A stretch of DNA of 64,000 bases. It comes from Streptomyces albireticuli (GTDB lineage Bacteria; Actinomycetota; Actinomycetes; Streptomycetales; Streptomycetaceae). Of this stretch, positions 41,829-49,985 are shown one piece after another. The notes under the pieces are model-generated. The model searched no databases, was not told the origin of the DNA, and saw only the letters and a list, made by a program, of their open reading frames with translations. A program made the translations under genes and the position numbers. Where the stretch lies: contig NZ_CP021744.1 in NCBI RefSeq assembly GCF_002192455.1, forward strand, positions 3,378,001 to 3,442,000. The letters run 5' to 3'. Positions within the stretch are counted from its first letter, which is position 1. Each line of letters opens with the position of its first letter.

Positions 41829-42863
41829 ATGGCCGCCGCCCGCGCCGCCCGTACCGCCCTCGCCCTCCTGACCGCCCTGGCCCTCGCCGGGTGCGGGGCC
41901 GAGGTCTCGGAGACCGACAAGAAGGACGACGCCGCCAAGGGCGCGAAGGCCTCGGGGCACTACCCCGTGACCATCGAGAACTGCGGGGTGAGGACGACGT
42001 TCGACAAGGCGCCGCGGCGGGTGGTGACCAACGACGTCGGCATCGCCGAGATCATGTTCGCGCTGGGCCTGGAGGACCACATGGCGGGCTACGTGGCGCC
42101 GGACTACAAGGGCGACCGCGAGTCCGTGGCGTGGAAGGACGGCTACAAGAAGGTGAAGTGGCTGTCCAAGAAGGAGATCACCAAGGAGATCGTCCTGGAC
42201 GCCAAGGCCGACCTGGTCTTCGCCGGCTGGAACTACGGCTTCGGCGAGGGCAACAACTTCACCCCCGCCGGCCTGAAGAAGCTGGGCATCGGCTCGTACG
42301 TCCTCACCGAGTCCTGCCGCAACAACGGCAATTCCACGTCCCGCGGGGTGATGCCGCCGCTGGAGGCGCTCTACACCGACCTGGAGACGCTGGGGAAGGT
42401 CTTCGACGTCGAGGACCGGGCGAAGAAGCTCGTCACCGGCTTCAAGAAGCAGGTCGCGGACGCCCAGGCGCGGATCCCGGACGGCAGGAAGCCCACCGTC
42501 TTCCTCTACGACGACGGCCGCGACAAGCCGCTGACCTCGGGCGCCTTCGCCGGGCCGCACGACATCATCACCAAGGCCGGCGGCGACCACGTGATGAAGG
42601 ACCTCAAGGACTCCTGGACCTCGGTCAGCTGGGAGACCGTCGTCGAGCGCGACCCCGACGTCATCGTCATCAACAACTATGGTGACGTCACCGCCCAGCA
42701 GAAGAAGGACTTCCTGAAGTCGTACGCGCCGCTGGCCGGCGTCTCCGCGGTCAAGAACGACCGGATCTTCGTCCTCGACTACGTCGACCTCGTCGAGAGC
42801 CCTCGCAACCCGGCCGCGATCGCCGCCCTCGCCGCGTATCTGAAGGGGGTACGCGAGCAGTGA
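41829..42863 (+). CDS. ABC importer substrate-binding lipoprotein (BtuF/FepB-like)
   Basis: A 344-residue lipoprotein. The signal peptide ends in the lipobox LALAGCG (Cys near residue 21). The mature protein has the helical-backbone fold of B12 and siderophore binders (RRVVTNDVGIAEIMFALGLE; WETVVERDPDVIVINNYGD). The ATG at 41829 follows the ATPase by 10 bp. The family also includes proteins labelled F420-0-binding, but the riboswitch at the head of the operon argues for a corrinoid. Confidence 0.88.
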   Translation: MAAARAARTALALLTALALAGCGAEVSETDKKDDAAKGAKASGHYPVTIENCGVRTTFDKAPRRVVTNDVGIAEIMFALGLEDHMAGYVAPDYKGDRESVAWKDGYKKVKWLSKKEITKEIVLDAKADLVFAGWNYGFGEGNNFTPAGLKKLGIGSYVLTESCRNNGNSTSRGVMPPLEALYTDLETLGKVFDVEDRAKKLVTGFKKQVADAQARIPDGRKPTVFLYDDGRDKPLTSGAFAGPHDIITKAGGDHVMKDLKDSWTSVSWETVVERDPDVIVINNYGDVTAQQKKDFLKSYAPLAGVSAVKNDRIFVLDYVDLVESPRNPAAIAALAAYLKGVREQ

Positions 42864-42882
42864 CGCTGCCTAGACTGGGGAC

Positions 42883-43320
42883 GTGGTCGACAGCGACTGG
42901 CAGAGCAATCTCCGTAAGCGCGGATACCGGCTGACCCCGCAGCGCCAGCTGGTCCTGGAGGCGGTGGACCGGCTGGAGCACGCGACGCCGGACGACATCC
43001 TCACCGAGGTCCGCCGGACCGCGGGCGGGGTCAACATCTCCACGGTCTACCGGACCCTGGAGCTCCTGGAGGAACTGGGCCTGGTCAGCCACGCCCACCT
43101 CGGGCACGGCGCCCCGACCTACCACCTCGCCGACCGGCACCACCACATACACCTCGTCTGCCGGGACTGCACGGGCGTGATCGAGGCGGACCTGGCGGTG
43201 GCCGGCCCGTTCACCGAGCGGCTGCGCGAGACCTTCGGCTTCGACACGGACATGAAGCACTTCGCGATCTTCGGCAGGTGTGCGGACTGCTCCGCGAAGG
43301 CGGCCGCGGCCGAGTCGTAG
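42883..43320 (+). CDS. nur: Nickel-uptake regulator Nur (Fur family)
   Basis: A nickel-sensing repressor that controls nickel import and the choice between Fe- and Ni-superoxide dismutase. It has 145 residues. All seven metal ligands known for Streptomyces coelicolor Nur, as I recall them, are at the same numbers: His70, His72 and His126 for the Ni site, and His33, His86, His88 and His90 for the second site. The winged helix includes RGYRLTPQRQLVLEA and VNISTVYRTLELLEELG. The Cys pairs are C93/C96 and one near the C-terminus. The GTG at 42883 lies 20 bp after the importer operon. Confidence 0.88.
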   Translation: MVDSDWQSNLRKRGYRLTPQRQLVLEAVDRLEHATPDDILTEVRRTAGGVNISTVYRTLELLEELGLVSHAHLGHGAPTYHLADRHHHIHLVCRDCTGVIEADLAVAGPFTERLRETFGFDTDMKHFAIFGRCADCSAKAAAAES

Positions 43321-43330
43321 GCTTGTCCGT

Positions 43331-44314
43331 ATGCTGCGTCAATCGAAAGCCAGCCCGCTGCTGTCGCTGCCCGGCGCCGTCGCCGCCGAGGCCCCGGACG
43401 AAGGTGTCGCCGCGCACTACGGCGACCTCTTCCGCGAGCAGCGCGCCCTCGCCGGCGGGTCCGGTTTCGTCGACCTCTCGCACCGCGGGGTGGTCACCGT
43501 CACCGGCCCCGACCGGCTGAGCTGGCTGCACCTGCTCATCACCCAGCACGTGAGCGCGCTGCCGCCCGGACAGGCCACGGAAGCGCTGATCCTCTCGGCC
43601 AACGGCCACATCGAGCACGCGCTGTACCTGGTGGACGACGGCGCCACCACCTGGGCGCACGTCGAGCCCGGCACCGAGGGCGACCTGATCGCCTACCTGG
43701 AGAGCATGAAGTTCTTCTACCAGGTGGAGGTCGCCGACCGGACGGCCGACCTCGCCGTGGTGCACCTGCCGGCGGGCTCGATCGCCGAGGTGCCGGACGG
43801 GGTGACGGTGCGCGAGACGCCGCACGGCCGCGACCTGTTCCTGCCGCGCGCCGGGCTGGCGGACTTCGCCGCCGCGCACGGCCCGGCGGCGGGCGTCCTG
43901 GCCTACGAGGCGCTGCGCGTCGAGGCGCACCGGCCGCGGGTGGGCCGGGAGACCGACCACCGCACGATCCCGCACGAGCTGGGCTGGCTCGGCACGGCCG
44001 TCCACCTCCAGAAGGGCTGCTACCGCGGCCAGGAGACCGTCGCCCGCGTCCACAACCTGGGGAAGCCGCCGCGCCGCCTGGTCTTCCTGCACCTGGACGG
44101 CAGCGAGGTGACCCTGCCGGGCCACGGCGCCCCGGTCCGCCTGGCCTCGGACGGCCCGGAGGGCCGCCAGCTGGGCTTCGTCACGACGTCCGCCCGTCAT
44201 TACGAGCTGGGCCCGGTCGCCCTGGCCCTGGTCAAGCGGAACGTCCCGCTGGACGCGCCGCTGCGCGTGGGCGAGGGTACGGCGGCCTCGCAGGAGGTCG
44301 TGGTCGAGCCGTAG
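43331..44314 (+). CDS. ygfZ: YgfZ/GcvT-like folate-binding protein
   Basis: A 327-residue tetrahydrofolate-binding protein that helps assemble or repair Fe-S enzymes. The signature KGCYRGQETVARVHNLG with the conserved Cys is at about residues 228-244. The N-terminal part resembles GcvT (FVDLSHRGVVTVTGPDRLSW). The ATG at 43331 is used, 10 bp after nur. A hairpin follows the stop codon. Confidence 0.9.
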   Translation: MLRQSKASPLLSLPGAVAAEAPDEGVAAHYGDLFREQRALAGGSGFVDLSHRGVVTVTGPDRLSWLHLLITQHVSALPPGQATEALILSANGHIEHALYLVDDGATTWAHVEPGTEGDLIAYLESMKFFYQVEVADRTADLAVVHLPAGSIAEVPDGVTVRETPHGRDLFLPRAGLADFAAAHGPAAGVLAYEALRVEAHRPRVGRETDHRTIPHELGWLGTAVHLQKGCYRGQETVARVHNLGKPPRRLVFLHLDGSEVTLPGHGAPVRLASDGPEGRQLGFVTTSARHYELGPVALALVKRNVPLDAPLRVGEGTAASQEVVVEP

Positions 44315-44326
44315 CCGGTGTGTCCG

Positions 44327-44352
44327 GGGCGCGGCGCTCTGCTGCCGCGCCC
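44327..44352. terminator. Hairpin between ygfZ and dtd
   Basis: GGGCGCGGC pairs with GCCGCGCCC over an 8-nt loop. It sits between convergent genes and can serve both. Confidence 0.6.
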
Positions 44353-44374
44353 TCGGGCCCGGTCCCCCCGGGGA

Positions 44375-44800
44375 TCAGACCTCGATCAGCACCGTGAACG
44401 GGCCGTTGTTCGTCAGCGACACCTTCATGTCGGCGCCGAACCGGCCCGTCTCGACCTGCGCCCCGAGCGCCCGCAGCTCGGAGACGACCGCGTCGACCAA
44501 CGGCTCCGCCACCGGGCCGGGCGCCGCCGCGTTCCACGTGGGCCGACGCCCCTTACGGGCGTCACCGTAGAGAGTGAACTGGGAGATCACCAGCAGCGGC
44601 GCCCCCACATCCGAACAGGACTTCTCGTCCTCAAGAATCCGTACGGACCACAGCTTCCGGGCGAGCTGCGCGGCCTTCTCCGGACTGTCCTCATGCGTCA
44701 CTCCGACAAGGACGCAGAGCCCTTGTCCGATGATCTCGCCTACCGTCTCGCCGTCGACGACGACGGCCGCCCCGTCCACCCTCTGCACCACTGCACGCAT
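44375..44800 (-). CDS. dtd: D-aminoacyl-tRNA deacylase
   Basis: Hydrolyses D-amino acids wrongly attached to tRNA. It has 141 residues and the family motifs: [15 protein letters not shown] at the start, SQFTLYGD (the catalytic SQxTL element) in the middle and [11 protein letters not shown] at the end. The ATG at 44798-44800 gives the family start; another ATG three codons upstream is possible. It is divergent from rsiG. Confidence 0.93.
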   Translation of the reverse strand: MRAVVQRVDGAAVVVDGETVGEIIGQGLCVLVGVTHEDSPEKAAQLARKLWSVRILEDEKSCSDVGAPLLVISQFTLYGDARKGRRPTWNAAAPGPVAEPLVDAVVSELRALGAQVETGRFGADMKVSLTNNGPFTVLIEV

Positions 44801-44950
44801 ACGGACCATGATGCCCTGCGTCCATCCAGGGCCGTTCGGGTGCCGAGACCCTGCGCCCGTGCCTCACAGAGTGGCACGATGCGTGCAGGCGGTGCTTTAT
44901 GCGGGCAACGTGACCCGGGACGCCCACCGCCCGAGGGGATCGGAAAAAGC

Positions 44951-45541
44951 ATGACCACACCCATTGAGGACGGCCCCATGCTCAAGGCAGCCGACGGCCT
45001 GCACCCCCGGCCGCCGAGTCAGCGCTCCGGCCGGCTGGCGGACGTTCCCGGGCGCGGGCTGGGCGAGCTGCGCCTCACGGAGCTCCGCGCGCTGCGCAGG
45101 GAGGCCCAGCGGGACGAGGCGGACCTGAGCTATGTGCGGCGGTTGCTCCAGGGCCGGATCGACATCCTGCGGGCCGAGCTGGCACGGCGGGCCTCACCGG
45201 ACGCGCCGGTGATGTCCCGGCTGGTGGTCGAGCGGCTGTCGGAGATCCTCGCCGACGACCCGTCCCCCCAGCGCTCGTCCGCCCGTCATGTGACGCTCGG
45301 GACGCCGCACAGCGAGGAGTACCGGCGGCTGGCCGAGGACACCCTGTCCGAGGTGGAGCTGTCGGACCTCGGCGCCCGTACCGACCACGAGCTGCACGAC
45401 GGGATGCGGCGCCTCGGCGCGTACGAGCGGCAGGTCTCGGTGCGCCGCCAGACCCTCCAGCGGACGGCGGACGATTGCAGTGCGGAGATCGCCCGCAGGT
45501 ACCGTGAAGGGGAAGCACAAGTAGACGACCTCCTCGCGTGA
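44951..45541 (+). CDS. rsiG: RsiG, c-di-GMP-dependent anti-sigma factor of WhiG
   Basis: Holds the sporulation sigma factor WhiG inactive when bound to cyclic di-GMP. It has 196 residues and two long helices. The family's c-di-GMP motif E(X)3S(X)2R(X)3Q(X)3D occurs twice, once per helix: E56, S60, R63, Q67, D71 and E159, S163, R166, Q170, D174. This matches the antiparallel coiled-coil known for Streptomyces RsiG. The N-terminal ~35 residues look disordered. The ATG at 44951 lacks a strong ribosome binding site. The two complete motifs argue that the protein is functional. Confidence 0.93.
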   Translation: MTTPIEDGPMLKAADGLHPRPPSQRSGRLADVPGRGLGELRLTELRALRREAQRDEADLSYVRRLLQGRIDILRAELARRASPDAPVMSRLVVERLSEILADDPSPQRSSARHVTLGTPHSEEYRRLAEDTLSEVELSDLGARTDHELHDGMRRLGAYERQVSVRRQTLQRTADDCSAEIARRYREGEAQVDDLLA

Positions 45542-45600
45542 TCTGATCCACCCGTGATCGGCCGGGGGCGGTCCGCACCACCTCCCCCGGAAGGCCGACG

Positions 45601-46887
45601 ATGACCTCCTCGACCCCTGTCGCTGCCGCGGCCGCCGACACCCTCATACCCCCGGTCCTCGCCGAGGTCGTGCGCTCCGGCTTCGTCGAGGGCCACCACC
45701 GCGGCTCGCTGGTGGTGCTGGCGGCGGACGGCGGCGTGGAGCTCGCCCTGGGCGACGTGGCCGGCCCGGTCTACCCCCGCTCGGCGAACAAGCCGATGCA
45801 GGCGGCTGCCGTGCTGCGGGCCGGTCTGGAGCTGTCCGGGGAGCGGCTCGCGCTGGCGGCCGCCAGCCACTCCGGAGAAACGTTCCACCTGGATCTGGTG
45901 CGGAAGATGCTCGCGGAGCTCGGCGTCGCCGAGGCCGAGCTTCAGACGCCGCCGGACCTTCCGTACGACCCGGCGGAGGCGGAGCTCTACCTGGCGGCGG
46001 GCCACGTCCGCGACCGGGTCACGATGAACTGCTCCGGCAAGCACGCGGCCATGATCGCGGCCTGCGCCCGCAACGGCTGGCCGGTGGAGAGCTACCTCGC
46101 GCCCGGGCACCCGCTCCAGCGGCTCACCCTCCAGGTCGTGGAGGAGGCGAGCGGCGAGCGCGTCGGCCACGTCGGCACGGACGGCTGCGGCGCCCCCCTG
46201 ATGGCGATCTCCCTGACCGGCCTGGCGCGCGCCTTCCGCAGCTTCGTCCTGGCGGAGCCGGGCACGCCGGAGCGCCGGGTCGCGGACGCCATGCGCGCCC
46301 ACCCGGAGTACGTGGCGGGCACGCGCCGCCCCGACACGTGGCTGATGCGCTCGGTGCCGGGCGCCCTGTCGAAGATGGGCGCCGAGGCCGTGCAGGCCGT
46401 GGCCCTGCCGGACGGCCGGGCGCTGGCGTTCAAGATCGACGACGGTGCGATGCGGGCTACCGGGCCGGTGCTGGCGCGCGGTCTGGAGCTGCTGGGCGTC
46501 GAGTCGCCGGTCGTGGCGCGCATCGCGGAGACGCCGCTGCTGGGTGGCGGGGAGCGGGTGGGGAGGTCAGGGCGGCGTTCTGAGGGCGTGGCGGGCCGGG
46601 AGCGCGGGGCCCGGAGGTCGCCGGTGCCGTGTCGTGGGCCGGGTGCCGGGGCCTCCGGGGGTGTCCCGGAATCGGATATTTACGGGCGGGAGCCGTTCCT
46701 GTCGCAGGTGCTCCGAACCGTCGCCGCCCGCAAATATCCGGCAGCATTCCGGGACACCCCCTGCGGCCCCGTCACCCTCCGTCCGGGCCTCCTCCGCGCC
46801 CCTCCGGCCGCGCCCCCTCCGGCCGGGCCCCCTCCGCCCTTTCGGCCGCCCGAATATCCGGTGGGATCTCCGCACGCCGCCCCCTAG
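45601..46887 (+). CDS. L-asparaginase (PF06089-type), C-terminus likely frameshifted
   Basis: Hydrolyses asparagine to aspartate and ammonia. The family (Rhizobium-type asparaginase II) is about 325-335 residues; here the frame gives 428. Motifs include SANKPMQAAAVLRAG, AASHSGETFHLDL, TMNCSGKHAAMIAACARNG and GTDGCGAPLMAISL. Normal sequence runs to ETPLLGGGERVG. The next codons in another frame spell EVRAAF and a stop at 46581-46583, the expected end, if one G is added to the run at 46560-46563. As read, the protein instead gains a ~105-residue tail that runs through an inverted-repeat element. The ATG at 45601 is used. Confidence 0.85.
   Translation: MTSSTPVAAAAADTLIPPVLAEVVRSGFVEGHHRGSLVVLAADGGVELALGDVAGPVYPRSANKPMQAAAVLRAGLELSGERLALAAASHSGETFHLDLVRKMLAELGVAEAELQTPPDLPYDPAEAELYLAAGHVRDRVTMNCSGKHAAMIAACARNGWPVESYLAPGHPLQRLTLQVVEEASGERVGHVGTDGCGAPLMAISLTGLARAFRSFVLAEPGTPERRVADAMRAHPEYVAGTRRPDTWLMRSVPGALSKMGAEAVQAVALPDGRALAFKIDDGAMRATGPVLARGLELLGVESPVVARIAETPLLGGGERVGRSGRRSEGVAGRERGARRSPVPCRGPGAGASGGVPESDIYGREPFLSQVLRTVAARKYPAAFRDTPCGPVTLRPGLLRAPPAAPPPAGPPPPFRPPEYPVGSPHAAP
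46657..46761. repeat. ~105-bp inverted-repeat element
   Basis: The outer arms GGGGGTGTCCCGGAAT (46657-46672) and complement (46746-46761) match perfectly. The inner arms CGGATATTTACGGGCGG and CCGCCCGCAAATATCCG have one mismatch, with a 5-nt bulge. The middle can pair weakly as well. A partial third copy of the GAATATCCGG segment lies near 46851. It looks like a small MITE-like or hairpin element downstream of the asparaginase. Confidence 0.75.
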
Positions 46888-46896
46888 CGTGATCGC

Positions 46897-48168
46897 ATGA
46901 GCCCCGAAGTCCGCACGATCACCGAACTCGACCTTCCCGACTGGATCCGTGCCCTGCACACCGGCTTCCTCCGCTCCCCCGCGGTGAGCAAGGAGGAGGT
47001 CGAGTCCCGCCGCACCCTGATGACGGCCTCCGGAGACGCCCGGGGCGCCTTCGACGCGGAACGGACCCAGGGCGCGTTCGACGCCGGGCGCTGCGTGGCC
47101 ACGTTCCGCAGCTTCGCCCAGCGGCTCACGCTCCCCGGGGGCGCCGACGTCGCCGTGAACGCGCTCAGCAACGTCACCGTCTCGCCGACGCACCGCAGGC
47201 GCGGGCTGCTCAGCCGCATGCTGGACAGCGACGCGCGGGCCGCCAAGGAGCGCGGCGACGTGGCGTCGACGCTCATAGCCGCCGAGTACCCCATCTACGG
47301 GCGCTACGGCTTCGGGCCGGCCACCTGGACCACCGAGTGGGAGGTGGACGTCGCCCGCGCCGGACTCGACCCGCGCTACGCCGGCCCCTCGGACGGCGGG
47401 CGGGTGGATCTCACCGACCCCGCCGGGGTCCGCGAGCACGGCCCCGGACTGCACGAGCGGCTGCGGGCGGCCCGGCACGGGCTGATCGACCGCCCGGAGC
47501 GCTGGTGGCTGCGGAACACGGGTGCCCTGGCGGTGGACGACCGGCCGTGGGCCGAGCCGTTCTACGCGCTGTACCGGTCGCCGGGAGGCGTCGTCGAGGG
47601 CCTGCTCTCCTACACGTCCGACGACTGCTGGGAGGCCAAGGTCCCGCAGCACACCGTCCAGGTCCTGGACCTCCTCGCGGTCTCCCCGGAGGCCGAACGG
47701 GCCCTGTGGCACTACCTGCTGTCGACGGACCTGGTGGCCCGGGTCCGCACGGGGTACCGCGCCCCCGACGACGTCCTGCCGCTGCTGCTGCCCGATCCGC
47801 GCGCGGCCCGGACGGTCACCCACGCCGACTACCTGTGGGTGCGCCCGCTGGACGTGCCCGCGCTGCTGACGGGGCGTACGTACACGACGTCCGGTTCGCT
47901 GGTCCTCGACGTCACCGACCGCGCCGGACTCGCGAACGGGCGGTTCCTGCTGGAGGCCGGGCCGGAGGGCGCCACGTGCGTGCCTACGGCGCGCGGCGCG
48001 GAACTCGCCCTGGACGTGGCCGAGCTGGGCACGCTGGCCCTCGGCGACGAGGCGCCCTCGCGGCTGGCCGTGCTGGGGCGGGTGTCCGAGGAGCGGGCCG
48101 GTGCCCTCGCGGTCGCGGACGGACTACTGCGGACGGCGCGCCGGCCGTGGTGCCCGGACGTCTTCTGA
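46897..48168 (+). CDS. Eis-like GNAT N-acetyltransferase
   Basis: A 423-residue protein of the Eis family. The N-terminal GNAT domain holds the acetyl-CoA loop [21 protein letters not shown] second GNAT-like domain and a C-terminal SCP2-like region follow. It ends with the conserved WCPDVF, whose C-terminal carboxylate is used in catalysis in Eis enzymes. Such enzymes acetylate many amine positions on aminoglycosides and other amines; the natural substrate is unknown. The ATG at 46897 is used. Confidence 0.92.
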   Translation: MSPEVRTITELDLPDWIRALHTGFLRSPAVSKEEVESRRTLMTASGDARGAFDAERTQGAFDAGRCVATFRSFAQRLTLPGGADVAVNALSNVTVSPTHRRRGLLSRMLDSDARAAKERGDVASTLIAAEYPIYGRYGFGPATWTTEWEVDVARAGLDPRYAGPSDGGRVDLTDPAGVREHGPGLHERLRAARHGLIDRPERWWLRNTGALAVDDRPWAEPFYALYRSPGGVVEGLLSYTSDDCWEAKVPQHTVQVLDLLAVSPEAERALWHYLLSTDLVARVRTGYRAPDDVLPLLLPDPRAARTVTHADYLWVRPLDVPALLTGRTYTTSGSLVLDVTDRAGLANGRFLLEAGPEGATCVPTARGAELALDVAELGTLALGDEAPSRLAVLGRVSEERAGALAVADGLLRTARRPWCPDVF

Positions 48169-48232
48169 CACTGAATCACACATTCCGTTTTCTGGGTCGG
48201 GGAAGGCGCCGGCCCGGCCCGGCTTGATCCAG

Positions 48233-48290
48233 CCGGTAATTACCGGACTTTGCCGGGCAATTACGACCGATTAATTGTCTCGTCTTGACC
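48233..48290. promoter_or_regulatory. Operator-like palindromes and -35 element ahead of the FMN reductase gene
   Basis: CCGGTAATTACCGG (48233-48246) is a perfect palindrome. CAATTA and TAATTG (48258-48263, 48272-48277) form a second. TTGACC (48285-48290) could be a -35 element. The region is AT-richer than the surroundings. An HxlR regulator is encoded 1.6 kb downstream and could bind here. Confidence 0.5.
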
Positions 48291-48390
48291 TCGACCGGAC
48301 TTGAGGTCGCACGATTCCATCAACGGTTCAACAGCCCGCCGACGAGGCGGAGCGCGGACCCGACCGCCGGAACTCCGAGAGAGGGACACC

Positions 48391-48984
48391 ATGTCCGAGA
48401 ACACGTACCGCCTCGCCGTCATCATCGGATCCACCCGCGACGGTCGCTTCGCCCCCACGGTGAAGAAGTGGCTCGACAAGCAGCTCGACCTGCGCGAGGA
48501 CGTCGAGGTCGACGTGATCGACCTGGCCGACCACCCGCTGCCGATGGCCCTCAGCAACGAGCCCGACCCGGAGACCGCCGCCCTGCTCGCCGAGGTCAGC
48601 CCGCGACTGGAGGCGGCCGACGCCTACATCGTCGTGACGCCGGAGTACAACCACAGCTACCCGGCCACCATCAAGAACCTCATCGACTGGCACTACACCC
48701 AGTGGCGCGCCAAGCCGGTCGCCTTCATCTCCTACGGCGGCCTCGCCAGCGGCCTCCGCGCGGTCGAGCACCTGCGCCCGGTCTTCGCCGAGCTCCACGC
48801 GGTCACGATCCGCGACGCCGTCAGCTTCCACCTGCCCTGGGGCAAGTTCGACGACGAGGGCACCATCCTGGACGAGGAAGGCGCGACGGCCGCGGCGGGC
48901 GCGGCGAAGGTCATGCTCGACCAGCTGGCGTGGTGGGCGCTGTCCCTGCGGGAGGCGCGGGAGGCGCGTCCGTACGGTGCGTGA
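48391..48984 (+). CDS. NADPH-dependent FMN reductase
   Basis: A 197-residue flavodoxin-fold quinone/FMN reductase. The FMN phosphate loop is VIIGSTRDGRFAPTV. The flavin ring region is VTPEYNHSYPATIKNLIDW and SYGGLASGLRAVEHL. GAGAGGGACACC precedes the ATG at 48391. The role is probably detoxification of quinones or azo compounds. It is followed by two tandem-repeat arrays. Confidence 0.92.
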   Translation: MSENTYRLAVIIGSTRDGRFAPTVKKWLDKQLDLREDVEVDVIDLADHPLPMALSNEPDPETAALLAEVSPRLEAADAYIVVTPEYNHSYPATIKNLIDWHYTQWRAKPVAFISYGGLASGLRAVEHLRPVFAELHAVTIRDAVSFHLPWGKFDDEGTILDEEGATAAAGAAKVMLDQLAWWALSLREAREARPYGA

Positions 48985-48994
48985 GCCTTTGAGG

Positions 48995-49124
48995 GCCTGA
49001 AGGTTCAGGGCCTGAAGGTTCAAGTGCTGAAGGTTCAAGTGCTGAAGGTTCAGGGCCTGAAAGGCTCAGGGGCTGAACGGCTCGGGGACTGAACGGCTCG
49101 GGGACTGAACGGCTCAGGGACTGG
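48995..49124. repeat. Tandem 15-16-bp palindromic repeats
   Basis: About eight imperfect copies of CTGAAGGTTCAGGGC-like units. Each has its own inner palindrome (CTGAA-GG-TTCAG or CTGAA-CGGC-TCAG), so each copy can form a small stem. It lies just after the FMN reductase stop codon. Copies diverge gradually along the array. Confidence 0.85.
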
Positions 49125-49308
49125 GCCTTCGGAATGCTGAGCCTTCGGGGTGCCGCACCTTCAGGGCCCGCACCCTCGGGCTCCCGGGAGCCCGAGCCCT
49201 CCGGGCCTCCCGGCCCGTGAACATCCCTGTCCACCCATGAACTTCCTGCCACCGGCCACACCCCCGCTCGGGCCGGTGGCAGGAACATGTCCGTAGGGCG
49301 GTGCGACG

Positions 49309-49910
49309 GGTTGGCCGCTGCGCGGGGCCCTTTCCCCAGCCCCGCCTCTTCCCGAAACCGGGGGAAAGTCCCCGGACCCCCGGACCCCCGGCGGCGTGGC
49401 GGCGTGGCGGCGTGGCGGCGTGGCGGCGTGGCGGCGTGGCGGCGTGGCGGCGTGGCGGCGTGGCGGCGTGGCGGCGTGGCGGCGTGGCGGCGTGGCGGCG
49501 TGGCGGCGTCAAACTCCCGGCTACAGCCGGAAGATGCCCGAGCCGGGCTGGATCCTTCGCCTGCCCGAGCCGGGATTCCCGCTCCGTCCGATGCGCGGCT
49601 CCGCCGTGTGGCAGGCAAGCCCCGGGCCTCCGGACACGCTGATGCCCAGCGGCCTCAAGCTCGCCCGACCACCGCTGGGAGGCGCCCTCAGCCGGGCCGG
49701 ATACCGCCCCCGGCCGAGGCCGACCTTCTCCGCCATGAGGGCGGCAATCCCTTGGCTCAGGGGCGGCGATCCCGCCCGGTTCCGGGCGACAACTCAGCCC
49801 GTCTGGGGGCACCTCCCAGCGGTAGCTGGGGGAGTTTGAGGACCGGGGTCCGGGGCGGAGCCCCGGTTCGGGAAGGGGCGGGGTGGGGAACAAGCCCGCC
49901 GCAGGCGCAC
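49309..49910. repeat. Dispersed repeat, copy 6, with internal 8-bp array
   Basis: It has the usual ends (CCCCGCCTCTTCCCG at 49341 and GGAAGGGGCGGGG near 49872), the CCTCCCAGCGGTAGCTGGGGGA hairpin and other modules. An 8-bp tandem array and unrelated sequence are inserted. It lies between two genes in the same orientation. No gene is seen in the 1-kb gap 48985-49985. Confidence 0.75.
49391..49509. repeat. 8-bp tandem repeat (GCGGCGTG), about 15 copies
   Basis: Nearly perfect head-to-tail copies of GCGGCGTG. The unit is not a multiple of three, so it is unlikely to be coding. It is a strong slippage site and a likely strain-typing locus. Confidence 0.95.
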
Positions 49911-49985
49911 CCCCGCGCCACCAAGCCGCTCCCACGCCCACCCCCTACCCTGACCCCGGACACACCGGACCACCCAGGGGACACC

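Noticed and set aside
49391..49642. Open frames with Ala-Trp-Arg-Arg-Gly-Gly-Val repeats
   Set aside because: They arise from an 8-bp non-coding repeat that is open in several frames and has no ribosome binding site.
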